A program made the position numbers and the translations under genes. Positions 37,201 through 50,975 of a DNA stretch of 64,000 bases are shown here, piece by piece. Origin of the DNA: Tetrahymena thermophila SB210. Taxonomy: Eukaryota > Ciliophora > Oligohymenophorea > Hymenostomatida > Tetrahymenidae. Where the stretch lies: positions 62,001-126,000 of the forward strand of contig NW_002476162.1 of the NCBI RefSeq assembly GCF_000189635.1, given 5' to 3'. The stretch's first letter is position 1, and every line of letters begins with the position of its first letter. The notes below the pieces were generated by a model. The model did no database searches, was not told where the DNA came from, and was given only the letters and a program-made list of their open reading frames with translations.

Positions 37201-40200
37201 CTTAACTATTACTAATATATATTCCTCCACCACAACCCTTTTAAACATTGTTCTTAGAAATAAGGGTATTATTAATTATTATATTATTTGTTGTATCAAA
37301 CGATACTGTTCCATAAAAAGTTTCTTCGAGATAATTCATATTAATTATTAAGTCACTCAAAATAACTTTGCTATGCTAAAAAATATAAATCACTTAACCA
37401 TTTTATAGACTATTATCATTAAATTAACTATGTTATATCTAACAACTTAAAGCGTCTAATTCAGAGCCTAAGTTTTTATGTTAAAAGCTATTTAACAAAA
37501 ATAGTGAGCCATATATCTAGTTTTTATTTACTATTAAGTTTTAAACTTTTATTATGTTTGAATAAAATTAAATTATATCGCTATTAAATATTCCATTTTA
37601 AATGCTCATAATTTCTACATTTATATTTAAGCTTGATATGTAGATTGATGGGTTTTATTGATCTTTGAATTCACTATCTATAACTTACAATTTAGAAACT
37701 GTAACTTATGAAACTATGATTATTACTTTATTATAAAATTATTCTTAAACTTAAACAAAAGAAGGTCCTGTACTATTTGTAACTGTAAGATTTTATAAAT
37801 TGTTTATTAAAGATCCCATAATTTATATTAAAGAGTAAGATTTTCCTTCAAATTAAGAGTTATAAATTTACAGACTTTAGATAAAAAAATTATTGATATT
37901 AGAGGAAGAGATTATAGAACCACTTGACTTAGTGGTGTTCACTAAAATATTATTTATTGTTAAATTTCCAATATTTTAAAAGTTAAATATACTGCTTACT
38001 TGTAGATTTGAATTTTAAATAACAATATTTGATATGCTTAGAGTTTAGATGCTATCAAATGCAATTAAATATTTCAAATATGGATATTTATTTTAAGTGG
38101 TAAAGTTTTTAAATGTAAGTCTGTCTAAATAAACAAAGTTGATATTTTTGATTAAAATCATGCAGCTATTCTGTGCACTGCTATTAATCAAATGTTATGA
38201 AGTGATAAAATCTGAATTTGAAAAAATAAGCTCATTCATATTTTAATATATAATACATACTTAGCTATCCAAATCAATAATTGTATTTGCCAAACTTATG
38301 CTTAAAATGTTTTAGCTACTATTAATATCAATTACAATCGGGGTAATTAATTGCTTATTTTATGGTTACTAAGGAATTGTGAGCCTCATATTCAAAATTT
38401 CTAAATTAGCTATGCTTGCATTAAAAATGTTGTTGATATTATTATAATTTTAATTTATTAGATAGACAAGTGAATTTTACTAATCTGAATATAGCCTTAA
38501 GGTAAAATTAGATGATTTTAGTGTTTAAAAAATATCTTATCTTAAATAGAGACTTGTTTGTGGTATAAAATATATCTCCAAAACTTAAATATTGGCATAG
38601 TTTTTTGATACAAATTAATCCTAAATAGCTTACATCTTTACAGAATATTGAAGTAGGGATAAGTCTTAAATATAGTCACTGAATTTTAATACACACTATT
38701 AATCTGAAGCATATATTGAAGAATCTACATTTTAATTTGTAGTTAAAGTGTATTATAACAATCTAATGTCATAATTTGAGCTGATAACCATTGACAACTG
38801 ATATGTATTTAACTACTATACAGTATTTAAAATAGCATAACCAATAATTGGTAAACTAACTTAAAATGATTATAGTAGATTATAGTTATTTTTAGAAAAG
38901 TAGTACACATCAATTTCTGCTTTTGAAGCTAAAAGCATAATTTATTTTGATAATATTTAAATTTACTAAATTGCTGTAATATTAAAAGACCTTATTGTTA
39001 GATAAAGAGAAAAATCTATTAAAGAATAAATGTTTGCCTATCCAAAAGTTTGTAAGACTAAAAACTATGATATTTATTCAGTTATCTTTGACTCTTCGTA
39101 TTTTTTATTATAAAAGAGAGGAATTTGGCTTGAAGAAGATAAGTCTCTCAGCTTTTAAGCAGGCTATTTCAAGTTATAAAGTGAATTTACTAGCATACCA
39201 TCTTGATCAATAGCTACTAACTTTAAATCAAATGTCTAATAAAGTTCTAATAAAATGTATTAGCTACCAACTTTTAATGATTAAATATTATTTGCCATTT
39301 ACAATTTAGATAATTTATTTAGGATAGGATTCCAACTAAAAACAATACTACTGCAATAAAACACTAATGGTAGATTTGTAGTATTTTAAATGATATTTTT
39401 ACCAAATATTATATTTTAATTGGTTAATTATTGATCTAACTAACTTATCTATGTAAACTTGAAGTTATTTGGGTCTTAAATGTTAATTGTTATTAAATTC
39501 ATTCCTTGTTAGTCAAAGCAATATATAGTTTAGTTACGAATATTGCAATCGTTAATAAGTTAATAGAATTAACTAGAAACTAAACTTATAATATTACTTT
39601 CATTGTCTATAATTTATAGATATATAGTAGAAGCAATAGTGCTTTAAAGTAGCAGAATAGGGAAGAAGTTTAATTCCTCTAGTAAAGTGTAATATTGGTA
39701 ATTAATAGATTAAAAATAATATATTTTAATGAGATTAATATTTGAATTGTTAAGTTGGTATACGCAATACCTTAAAATATGATGTTAAATAATTATATAT
39801 TACGACAAATCATTTGTAGTTTATTTCAAAATTTGTATAATTCTATAATTATACTTAATACCATCATTTATATTTAATATGCGTCCAAGTGGTCCTCCTT
39901 TTAATGTAAATTATAAATCTTAGTCTTGAGTTACATCTAAACTTAAAAATGGTGTCATAGTTTACTTTTACAAAGAGACTTAGTAAAAAGAAATTAAATT
40001 ATAATTGAATTCTCTTGCAAACACAATTAAATTATCATTTTAGTTCGATGTTTATGCAATGTAACTAATTAAATCTGCATTTTGAGGACCTAAATAAAAA
40101 TTCTAATAATCATAGAAAGTAATTGAAGAATAATCATAAATTATGATGTTTTCTTATGTGATACATGTAAGTATATTACTTTGTTTATCAAGACTTATAG

Positions 40201-43200
40201 ATCTAATTTATCCGTCAGCTTAGGATTAGCTTAGATTTTCTTAAAAGTTGAGATAATGAATTATTTAAGTTTATGATATTTAAATAAAGAACACATTATC
40301 TGTAAATACTATAATAAGTATATCCTTTTAAAAATCTTCAATAATAGTAAATTTAGTTTACTAGTTATATTATGAAAAGTTTTAAGAGTACTAAGAGATA
40401 TCTATTGATTTAACCTGAGTAGTCGGAGTTGTATATTAATCGTCAAGATACATTATTTAAATTAATAACTTTTGGTTAGGTGCAACAATAGCATTGATTG
40501 GGTGTTCATAATAAGAAAGTTGATCTATATCTATATTCTAGTTTTATCAAATGTATAATATTAAAATAAATAAACTGAATAGATAAAGAATTATAAAAAG
40601 AATAAATATTGAGATATTTTTGTATTTTTTAAAACAAGATAAATTTAATTTATTAATACCATAATTTCTCATTAATTCTTTAGTAATCTTAAAAGAATTT
40701 TGCAAAATAACTTAGCATTCATTTAAAAAAAAATTAAACAATTATTTTATTTATTTTAAATTTTATATGTGAGAATTTAAGGTATTTAATAATTTTAATA
40801 ATATTGTTAAAAATTAAACTTACATTTATGAATGCTAATGTTTTAATAAGTTTGAATTCTGAACTATAGATCTAGCATTGCATATAATCTTAATTGCATA
40901 AAATAATTCTTTAATTATAGCTATCATAGAATTATCTTACGAACGTTATAGTTTAGAAAATTACAGCAAAGTAAGCAAACTTGTTGAATGATGGTGCAGT
41001 ATATACTACAGCAATACACGGATTTGTTATTACATAAAACAAATTTAACTAATCCAAACTATACAAACCTACCATACGATAATTTCCTAATATACTAGTT
41101 GTTAAAAACCAATTAGTTTCATTTTTACTATATGAAAAGCTTGTTATTTATGTAGTTTATTTCAACAGAATATTTTTGTTAACTCTATCAAAAGATGAGG
41201 TACATTTTAGAGTAGGATCATAAGCTGAATCTTGAGGCATTTCATACATAAGCTTACCAGTTGAAAACTAAAATATAAACCATTAGCAGAATGAATTTGA
41301 TATTACTAAAGTATCTTCTTAGAAATCAATAATAAACTGATTAATTTAAGAAGGTATGTTATCAATAATTTATAATATGGACTCATTCTTATAAATTATG
41401 AAACCATTATCATAATATATTGCTTAATAGTTTTCATAAGATTAAATACCTTGAATATTTGTGAGAGTTGGTTAGTTTATTTATGCTATTATATTAATCT
41501 ATTTTTAATATTATTTTATTCTTTTAAAACTATTTTAATTTATAAAAACTTACATTTAGCTGTGATCTATATAAAATTGAGCCTAAAAACATATTATTTT
41601 ATGAATCCCTTAAAACAAGATATATTATATCTACAGAAGTATCAATAAAAGAGACTAAGTTGATGTAGTTTATTTTTGAAAGTGATATATAATCAAGATA
41701 CATTTATCCAGGTACTTTCATTTGAACCTAAGAACTAAAGATATTAATGATTTAAAAATAATATTAGTTTATAATTAAAAATTATTACCTGCTTAATCCT
41801 AGATTACCAAAAATGTTGCAGATACCAGAATTATCTTAATCTAGATAAATGTTTTCATAGTTTAAGTAACTACCACTAAAATATTAAATACTTTACTATT
41901 AGCATGATATAGAAGGTTATTATATCTAAAATACTTATTTAATTTAATTTTAGGATAAAGAATAAACCTTCAAAATTAATCCTTAAATGAATCCAAACTT
42001 TTATTAATAATTAAATAACTTTTAAACAAAAAATTAAAAATCAATTAAATCGTAAATTTCAATTTATTAAAAATATACTCAAATTAACAGAAATAAAATT
42101 CAAAAAATACATTTTTTCTCATTAAATAAGTCATTCAAAAATTATTTTAATTGATTTTTTTTAATTTTATTTTACTGAATGACTATATAATAGACTAAAG
42201 ATTCTATTTCTGAAAAATAAATAAAAACTGATCTTATTTTTTCTTTTTTTTTGGTAATACAAAATTTTTTTTTGAAGAGAGAATAATGAATTATTTTTTG
42301 GAAGTTTAGTTAATTTTATTTTTTAAATTTCTAAATTTACATGAAGTTAATCATAAAATGTTATTATTTAACGAACTAGGTCGGAGCATTATATAGTTGT
42401 CTCAGAAGAAGAAGGATAATGTATAATTTGAATCTTGTTTATATCATATGAAGCTAAAATAAAGTCGCCATAAACAATTTAGTAAATAACCTTTCCATAT
42501 GTAGAGTATTATACTTATAAGGAATTTAAGTTATTATCTATAAAATGTATTTAATTCTATTGAAAGATTACAATCAATTGCTTGTTTTAATAGTAGATAA
42601 ACTATGAGATAGATTAAATTGTATATTATGTTTATTTAATTATCTTACCTAAAAAATCTATAATAAACATATGATTTGCTGTTATGCATATTATATTTTC
42701 ATCATTAATTTAATAAGCATACAGAATATTTTCTGCTTATTGACCATTAAAAAGCATGCTGTCAAAAGTTGTCAAATTTATGAAGTCAAAGTAAGATAGT
42801 ATCGCATCTGCTTAATCAACAAGACATACAATTTTTTTAGCTTCATAAAAAAATCTATAGGCCTAGCTCTTTTATATATTTTATATAGTTAAAATTAAAA
42901 ATTATATCTTGCTAAATTATTATTATTATTTACATATGTTAGATCTAACCTGACAGGTATTTCTTTTATAATTTATCCATTTGATGTGAATGCAAGAACA
43001 GATTTCCAATTTAGATCATCGAAGTTGTAGACGTAAAAATTTTCATCGGTGTCAAAAAAGGGAATACCATTTGAAAATGATCTTGGCATAACTACTTAAG
43101 TTATAAACTCTGATTCATTCTAAGGGTCTTTAGAAAAATCTATTATCAAAATTCCTCCAAGCTAAAATAGATATAATCTATTTTTTAGTTTATTTTGTAA

Positions 43201-45434
43201 AGGGAAATATAAAATGTAATTAGTGCTCAAAATTATATCTCCATTTCTCATATCTCTCAATTAATAGCTTTCTTGAAATCCTTGCAATGCATATTTTTTT
43301 CCTTAAGAATCAAAAATATTTGAAGCATCAATTCCATTATGATAATTTGGCATGTTTTATGTCTTGCAAAGAGTTTATTTATCTATTTTAAAGCTTTATT
43401 TATCATTCAAGATTATTGAAGAAATGTTGTTCTCATCAGTAGTAATAACAATATCTCTATCCACAATATGGATACTATAAAAATATGAATTTAAAAAGTA
43501 TTACTTGATTGTTAGCAGATTCAAATCTTATTTGAAAATGTAATTAGATATGTAATAATTGGCATAAAAAACATTATCTCCTAATATTTAATTAAATATC
43601 ATTTGAGTATTTTACTAAAAGCTTACTATTTCGCTAATTTAACTATCTCCATTTATGTTTGAAGTTATGTTGAATAATTTATAAGATAAATTATTTTAAT
43701 ATGCACTATAGTTCTATAGAATAAGCATGAGTTTAGTCTCAGAAGAAAGGAAGCTTACAAAGTAATTGTTTGTATCCATATTTTAGATTATAAATTCTTA
43801 GCAGCTAGATTTTTCATTCAGGATTATAATAGCATAGTTATTTGCTCCTATTAAAATGTATATTTTGTCAGTGGCTCTTGATATTGCATTATACTAGTTA
43901 AAAAGATAGCATATGGCTTATTATTGCTTATATAAAACTCCGGTTTAAGTTTTACCACTACTATCGATCCAATTTTCTTATAAAAAATGTAACTAAATAA
44001 AATTTAAAAATATCTTTAAAAAATACCTGCTGATTTGAAAATTAAAAGCTCTTAACTAAATTATACAATGCATATATAATAGCTAGTATCTGCTTGAAAC
44101 TGTATAAAGCTTTTAGACCAATCTAATGAAGAGTCATTATTAAAGATATTTATTGCTTCAAAAAGTAGTACATCTTATTCACTTTGTACACAAATATAAT
44201 CTATTCCATTATAAGTAGAAAAGTCAAATAATTGCAAAATGCCATTAGTTGACTATTAGAGAGCATGTATTTCCTATACTTGTGGTGATTTTAGGTCAAA
44301 TGCCTAAATATATTTAGGATACACACAGAGATAGAATTACTCTTTTTAAAAAATAAATAGTTGTTATTGTAAAAAGAAAAAATTTAGATTATTTTAAATA
44401 TTTAATTAAAATTTAAAAACTTTCTATTATAAATTTTAATTATTGATGATATTTTTACTGTTTCTTAAATAAACATATTGTTTATTTTTCTAGATAAAAG
44501 TTAATTAAAAAAAATATCTTAAATGTAAATAAAATGTATGCATTTTCAAAATTTTTTCATTCAGTCAAGATTCTGAAATAATATTTTAGCTTATTTATTG
44601 AAATAAATTGTTTAAAAATTTTCTTATGAAAATTTGATTAAAATTTATATGAAATAATAAGAAAAATGGTTTGAAATTAAATAATTTTAATATTAAATTA
44701 CTTTGAAATAATTTGCAAAACAATGAGTTATCAGGATTACTTAAAGTTGGTTGAATCTCTGAAAGGAAATTTATTACTGGTGTAATATATTTCCAAAATT
44801 TAATATTCCCTATATTATCGTAAGTGACCATTATTTCTTCTTAGTTGTTATCAATATATTTTTCAATTGATAAAATAGTCTACTAGAATATTACTTAGTA
44901 TGTGTGACAATAATTGCTTTCAGATTATTATATAGGGCATTTGTTTGCTGTTTAGCATGTTTAAGACTGGTCGTTTTTTGTTTGTCCTAATCCACACTAA
45001 AAAGTGCACTGATTATTTTAAATTAGAAATTGCGACTAGCCTAAACAATCAGAGACACATACTCCATCTTTTAGCTAAAAGTTTTCTTTACATACTTAGC
45101 AATTTTAAGTAGCGCACAGAAGACATCCTTCTAACTGGCACTATTAGCACTAGTTTTGTTATGGGTCAAAATAATATTCACATTTACTTAGACAGGTACT
45201 CTAATCTTCACTTAGATAAAAAGCAGATTAACATTGCTAGCAAGTTTAATATTATTGTGAATATAAGTTAGAAGAAGGATTCAATCCTACTTAGCAACTT
45301 TTGCAATTTTAAGAGCACTTAAAGCATTAATATTAGTAAGGGTCAAATCCATATCCTTAAGGGCAAGCTTAGTCAATTGAAAACACCAAACCCAAGGAAA
45401 TTAATAGCAATTTAACTATTATATACTTTATCAT
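34262..45434 (-). CDS. Giant Cys-rich/beta-helix multi-pass membrane protein, paralogue copy 3 (3184 aa, 12 exons)
   Basis: Same architecture as copy 1. Exons: 45434-44702, 44341-44027, 43976-42934, 42868-42341, 41997-41789, 41734-41554, 41498-40824, 40537-36547, 36376-36155, 36105-35682, 35543-34408, 34359-34262. The coding total is 9555 nt, exactly 3185 codons. The start ATG gives a signal peptide (MIKYIIVKLLLISLGLVFS). Residue changes such as a three-base deletion in the Cys-rich exon keep the frame. The beta-helix motif GCGGGIYISNSQ, the Cys-rich module before the membrane spans and the seven-span region are all present. The tail ends at TGA 34264-34262, 49 codons earlier than in copy 1, where the matching codon is TAA (Gln). 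It is about as close to copy 4 as copy 1 is to copy 2. It is probably a functional surface protein; its partner is unknown. Confidence 0.86.
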
Positions 45435-47744
45435 TTTTAGTTTTTTCACTAATTCAATTTTTGATTAATTATTTATTCATCATTTGTTTAAGTAATTTTC
45501 TATCGTTTTTTAAACAGAAAAATTAGATAAATAAATTTAAATGCAGTGTATTTAATAAAAAGGCTTCTTTTATTGAAATTAACTAAGAATAAATGCAATA
45601 GTAGAATGTAAAAGTCAAGCTTTTTGTTTGAATTTTAAGAATTTAGTATCATGATTTTTTTATTATAATTATTTGAATTTTGGTTGGTTGATGAAAATAA
45701 ATTAAAAATTTATTTGCTTTAAATGTCATTTATATTCTTAAATTTTAAATAGAGGCTATTTAGTATTCAAAAACTAGTTTCTATTTTTAAAACTATTCTC
45801 ATTCATTTTTTTGCTAAAGCGTGAATAGTTTTATTTATTTTTAAATTATTTTAGCAACCTTAATATATAACATAAATCTTCATTAACCAAGATTATGAAA
45901 GTAAACAGTCATTTTTTTCAACTGCTGTTATACTGATTGAGAAAAGAATATTTAAAAAATTTTTTATATAAATATTTGTATAAAATACGGTTTTATTAAT
46001 ATTCCAGCATCAATATGATAAGTTATATATCTATTTAAAATAAAAGTAAAATAATAATTATTTAAAAAATAAAATGTAAGATATTTTTTGTTGGTTTAGG
46101 TTTAGAAAACCATATTTATAGTTGAAAAAATTAATTTGATGTTAGTTAAATAAATATTAATTTCTAATCTGAACCTTGATTTATCTAAGGTAATATAACA
46201 TATTTAAAAAACAAATAATAACTGTAACAATATATTTACTAGAAGAAGAGAATATGCTAAATGTTCATAGTTATATTAGTTTTAATAAAAATAAATTGTT
46301 CTTATCTAATTTGAGCTTTTAAATAATTTATAAATTTAAAATGATAGATTACAATTAGTTTATTAAATATATTTTATACAATCTTTACTAAAATAATTGT
46401 TAGTTTCATTGATTATTTGAATAAATTGCTATTTTATTACCTCTTTTTTTAAGTTTTTTATTATCTATTATTATTTGATTATTGACCAAAAGCTTTTATG
46501 TTTTAGATTATACTAAATTTTATTAAAGAAATAAAATAGAAGAAAGAAAAATTGAGGTTTTTTTAAATTAACTTTAATTCAAAGCTATTAGATGGATTTT
46601 CTTTTGTTTTGCTTCAACAAGTTAAAATCTGAAAAATTGCAAAAGCAATAATTAATCTAAAATGACATAATTTTTAAAATAAAATTCAAGATATTTTTTG
46701 TTTTATTGATTTATGTTTATAAAATATATTGATACTTGTATCATTCTTTTATGAATTAATAGAATAATTATAAATGTTTAATTTCTTTTGCTAATCAAAA
46801 AATAATAATACATCACTCAGTTTTAAATTTTGCTCCATAAATTAATTTGATATTAGTTAAATAAACATTAAAATTTAACCTGAGTCTTGATTTATCTATG
46901 GTAATTTAATACTATTTAAAAAAATTGCTATTTAATTACCTCTCTTATTTGAGTTTTTTATTTTCTGTTTTTATTTGATTATTGACAAATGCTTTTTTGT
47001 TTTAGATTATTCTGAATTTTATTACATAAGAGAATTCTAAAAATAAAATCAGAAGAAGAAGAAGAAAGAAAAATTGATGATTGTTTTAAATTAGCTTATT
47101 TTCAAAGGTGTTAGCTGAATTTCTTTTTGCTTAAGAAAGCTAAAAACTGAAAAAGTGTAAAAGCAATATAATTAGTCTAGAAGAACTCTAAATAAGTATA
47201 AATATAATTTACTTAGTTCTTATATTTTTTGAAACAAAATAAATGCAAAAATCTAGTTAAAAATACTTTTAAAATTAATCTTTATGATCAAAAACCCTAA
47301 AAGAAAATAAAATAATTATTTTAAGCGGATTTTTTAATATTTTTAAAGAGATATTTTTAAATAAAATGGTATCATTAAATCTAAAAATTAAAGAAAAATA
47401 AAGCTCAAGATAATGAAGTAAAATCAAGAAAAGATTCCTTGTTAATTTAGTTACAATTTCAATTTTTATTTTTTCAGTTGATAGGCTGGTTTTATTTTTA
47501 AATGCCGCATTTGAATGTAAATAAATATACAAGTTAAATAAATTAAGTAACAATCACGAATTTTTGAAAGAATAAAGTTTATTTCACATTTTAAATTAAT
47601 AATGTTTAAAAACAAAATGAAGCTCTTTTTTAAAGCTATCTCAATAAAATAAAAGGAGAAAAAACTAAATAATGAATTTACTAACATATAAATATTGATA
47701 AATATTACAAAACTAATAGATTAAATATGTTTTATATATTTTTT
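45435..47744. other. Spacer upstream of copy 3
   Basis: 5'-flank sequence homologous to 12232-14700, 25435-27500 and 62458-64000, with internal duplications around 46080-46500 and 46690-47040. Short minus-strand frames near 47300-47690 are mostly Phe/Leu/Ile/Lys and are not kept in the matching spacers, so I do not call a gene. Confidence 0.6.
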
Positions 47745-48165
47745 AAATTATTTTTAGCTCCATACTAAATACTTTTTATGAACCTAAAAGACCTACTTTT
47801 GCTAATCTTAATTCATTTTTTATGTAATTAGCTTCTCTTTTCTTATTCGCAATATCACCTTTCTAGCCTAAATATTTTTGATAGTTATAATAGTGACCAT
47901 ATTCATAAAATACTAAGTTATAATTTACATACATTTTTTGCTATTTCCTTATTTTTAGCTAGAGCTCCACAAAAAATATTATTGGCAATAAAATGAAATC
48001 CATTTATAGCAATTTTATTTTCAGCAATAATAAGTGACTAATTGAGACTACATCATTCTTGAATCAATACTAATTCATCTAGCAAAATCATATTAATTTC
48101 TTCATATAATCTGTTACTTCAAGCCTATATTCAACTTATAACTTTAAATTTTCTCAGCACCAATA
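47745..48165 (-). pseudogene. Dienelactone hydrolase-like relic
   Basis: A minus-strand frame reads ELVLIQE, then TGA (48055-48053) where the family has Trp, then CSLNQSLIIAENKIAINGFHF, which aligns with the DLH N-terminal core. A second stretch at about 47870-47760 (AKVGLLGSQKVFSMEL) resembles the region before the catalytic Cys. Sequence between and beyond these is missing or scrambled. It is a short, dead fragment. Confidence 0.6.
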
Positions 48166-49689
48166 AACTTTTCAACATAAATACATAAAACAAACTTATC
48201 TTTCGTTTTAATTTATTTTTTATTTTATATATTTTATTTTAACTTTTTGAATTATTTATTTTTATTAAAATAATTCTAAATTCTGATAAAATAATTAAAA
48301 TTATTTATTTAATTGTTGGCTTTCTTTTTAAGGAATAAAGAATATTTTCTATTATTATAAGCACTATAAAATTTCTAATCAGGATTATTAACATCATCAA
48401 ATTTAATTATATTCATTCAAAAAATTTAAAAAAACTATTTTCAATAAAATTAGGTATTAAATAAATAGGGTCTTTTAGGAGAAATAAAGTATATTTAATT
48501 CATTCTTTGATGAATAATGTTTTATTCCATTAATTTAATTAAGAAAATAGATAATTTACTATTTATTACTTTTTATTTTTGTGTAATTATTGAATGTCCT
48601 GTCTTAAATTTTATTTGACGTTATTAAATGGGGAAATTTAAAAATATAAGATTAGACGAAAAAGAAAAAGTTAAGATTATTATGCACTATTTATTTCTAA
48701 TTGAAAGTAATTAATTGATTTTTCTGTTTGTATCATAAATTTACTCTAAATAATAAAATCAAAATTCTTAGGATAAATTAACATTCAAGAAGAATAAATA
48801 TTTATTTAAAATAAAAAATCTATTTTTAAAATATAAAAAAATGTAAAATTTAATTTAAAATATTTTATTTATTTAATTTTTTAATTGATTATTCTATTAT
48901 TAAATATACTTTCAAAATATAAAAATCTACTTAAAAAAAGTTTAAAAATCAATCTTAATAATTAATACCTTAAAATAAAATAAAATATAATATTTTTTTA
49001 TATAGGTTTTTAAATACTTATCAGCATAAATTAAATAAAAAGTAGAATGATGGAAAATTTGGAAAGCTTAAAGAAAAAAGCTATAATTTAGTTGTTAGAA
49101 AGTAAATGAAAAATATATATGAGCTATTTAGTTATTTAGCTATAATACTAATTATTTTGACAGGCTGATTGAGTTTTTTAACACATCCACCCACAGCCTA
49201 TCATGAACGCAAATTTAAATTAAATAAATTTATTAATAATCTTAACTTTCTGAAAGAATCACGTTAGTTTTTCTTCATAATATTATGTATGCTTAAATAC
49301 AAAAATATTATCTAGTATTTTAACTATTTTGGTTACACCTTAAAGAAGAAAATCTAAATAATGAATGATAATTGAAGGTATTATTATTTTATATCTTTAG
49401 AATTTCAAACACAGTTTGTATATATTTAAATTTTTGAAGATATTTTAAATAAATTTATCTAACAAACTAAATGAAAAATTTTCTCAAAACTAAAGTTAAA
49501 ATCTTATTAAATATAAAATTTTTTAAGACAAAAAATACCAATATAAAAATATAAAATACAACTACAAATAAATATTTTATTTACTAATATAATAAGCTTC
49601 ATTTTAATTTTTTTTAAAGAAATAAGTAACTTCTAAAAGAGTTTTTAGCTTCTTCTGAGTTGTAATAACTTGAATTTTAATTCGTGAAT
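48166..49689. other. AT-rich spacer
   Basis: From about 48420 the sequence resembles 27560-28560, the 3' side of the DLH-like unit upstream of copy 2. I see no coding frame. Long poly-A and poly-T runs are common. Confidence 0.5.
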
Positions 49690-50340
49690 GCATATTCAGC
49701 TCCTTACCAAACACCTTTTACATATTTATAATTAAATATTTGCAATAACTAAAAATATTATTATTTATTCGCTGACTATATTACGTTAAAATCTACTCCA
49801 GCTTTGTTTTATTCATTTTCTAATTTTTTAGTAGTTTTAGGATCAGACATTCCTTTAATATAATCTAACTCTCCATGATGGCCTTAGACAGGAACTTTTA
49901 TATTCTTTATTATGTATTTTGTTTAATCAAGAATACCATAGAAAGGAGCGCCTGCGCTAAAGATACCATAATTTGTAGAAAGAGCAGCAAATGTGAAAGT
50001 AAAAATACAGACTTTTGAGATCCTAATTGATACTTTAAGTAATTGGCAGCTCCTTTCATATCTTCAGTTGATCTACTCTAGTCTAAATCTTTAAAGTGAT
50101 GATCAACTTCTTTTTAAAAATTAAGAAATATACAAATTAAAATTATTATAAATTATCTTACCTCTCTATTTTTAGCAGCAGCTCCTCTATAAACACCAAG
50201 GATTATAGAATTAAATCCTTAATCATCAACATTATTAGCTGTGATAGTAAGTGACTTGCTAAGACTCCATCATTTTTGAATTAAAACTAATCATAATCAA
50301 AGCTTGGATCCTTCATATTTTTTTTAATAACCTAATCCTT
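49690..50340 (-). pseudogene. Dienelactone hydrolase-like pseudogene
   Basis: The minus strand shows most of a DLH-family protein in pieces. At 50290-50170 it reads VLIQK, then TGA (50272-50270, a Trp site), then WSLSKSLTITANNVDDQGFN and LGVYRGAAAKNRE. At about 50090-50010 it reads TEDMKGAANYLKYQLGSQK. After a frameshift where GFCxGG should be, at about 49995-49800 it reads FAALSTNYGIFSAGAPFYGI, KNIKVPVQGHHGELDYIKGM and SDPKTTKKLENE. Several TAA codons fall at Gln sites, consistent with ciliate code. At least one nonsense change and one frameshift mark it as non-functional. It lies downstream (left on the plus strand) of giant-gene copy 4. Confidence 0.78.
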
Positions 50341-50975
50341 CAGGTCTATCTTCTACTGAAACTTTAAATTTCTCTTGAAAATATTGCTAATCCTGTAATT
50401 AAAATATCACTAACTGTGTAGGTACAGATGGTGATATTTCATTTAATTTTTATGATTTTAAGCGCTAATTTTACACTTTCTATTTTTTTATCTTTTTTAT
50501 CAACCTATTTTTATTAAATTTTGAAAAACCTTTTTTAGCGATTAATGCCTTTTCTCAAATTTTGAACGTAAAAAATTTTTTCTGAAAGTGAAAAAATTCT
50601 TTTTATTTGAAAATAGCAATATTATAATTGATAAACTAATGGTATCTCAATATATGAGAATTTGCAACATATAATTTTTTTATTTTTTTAAAATTATTCC
50701 TCATTAATTATTACCTAATAAGGCATGAAAAGATACTGTTATAATTTTATATTTTTTAGGTTTTATAAAGTATGGAGAAAATATATTTTGGAAATAATTA
50801 ATTAGAAATTATATTATAATATATTAATAAATGTATCTAATATCTCATAGAAAAATGTATTAATATAAAGAGTCAAATATAGATAAAACAATATATATAT
50901 ATAATCCCTACATAAAATAATATATTAATACATAAATATCATGCATTTAGCTGTAATTAGTAATAAAAAAAACTT
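50341..50975. other. Spacer and 3' flank of copy 4
   Basis: AT-rich, no gene seen. From about 50755 it aligns with the 3' flanks of the other giant-gene copies (970, 14963 and 33880). Confidence 0.55.

Noticed and set aside
44595-44831. A 78-aa minus-strand protein
   Set aside because: Its first part is the end of exon 1 of copy 3; the rest is intron 1.
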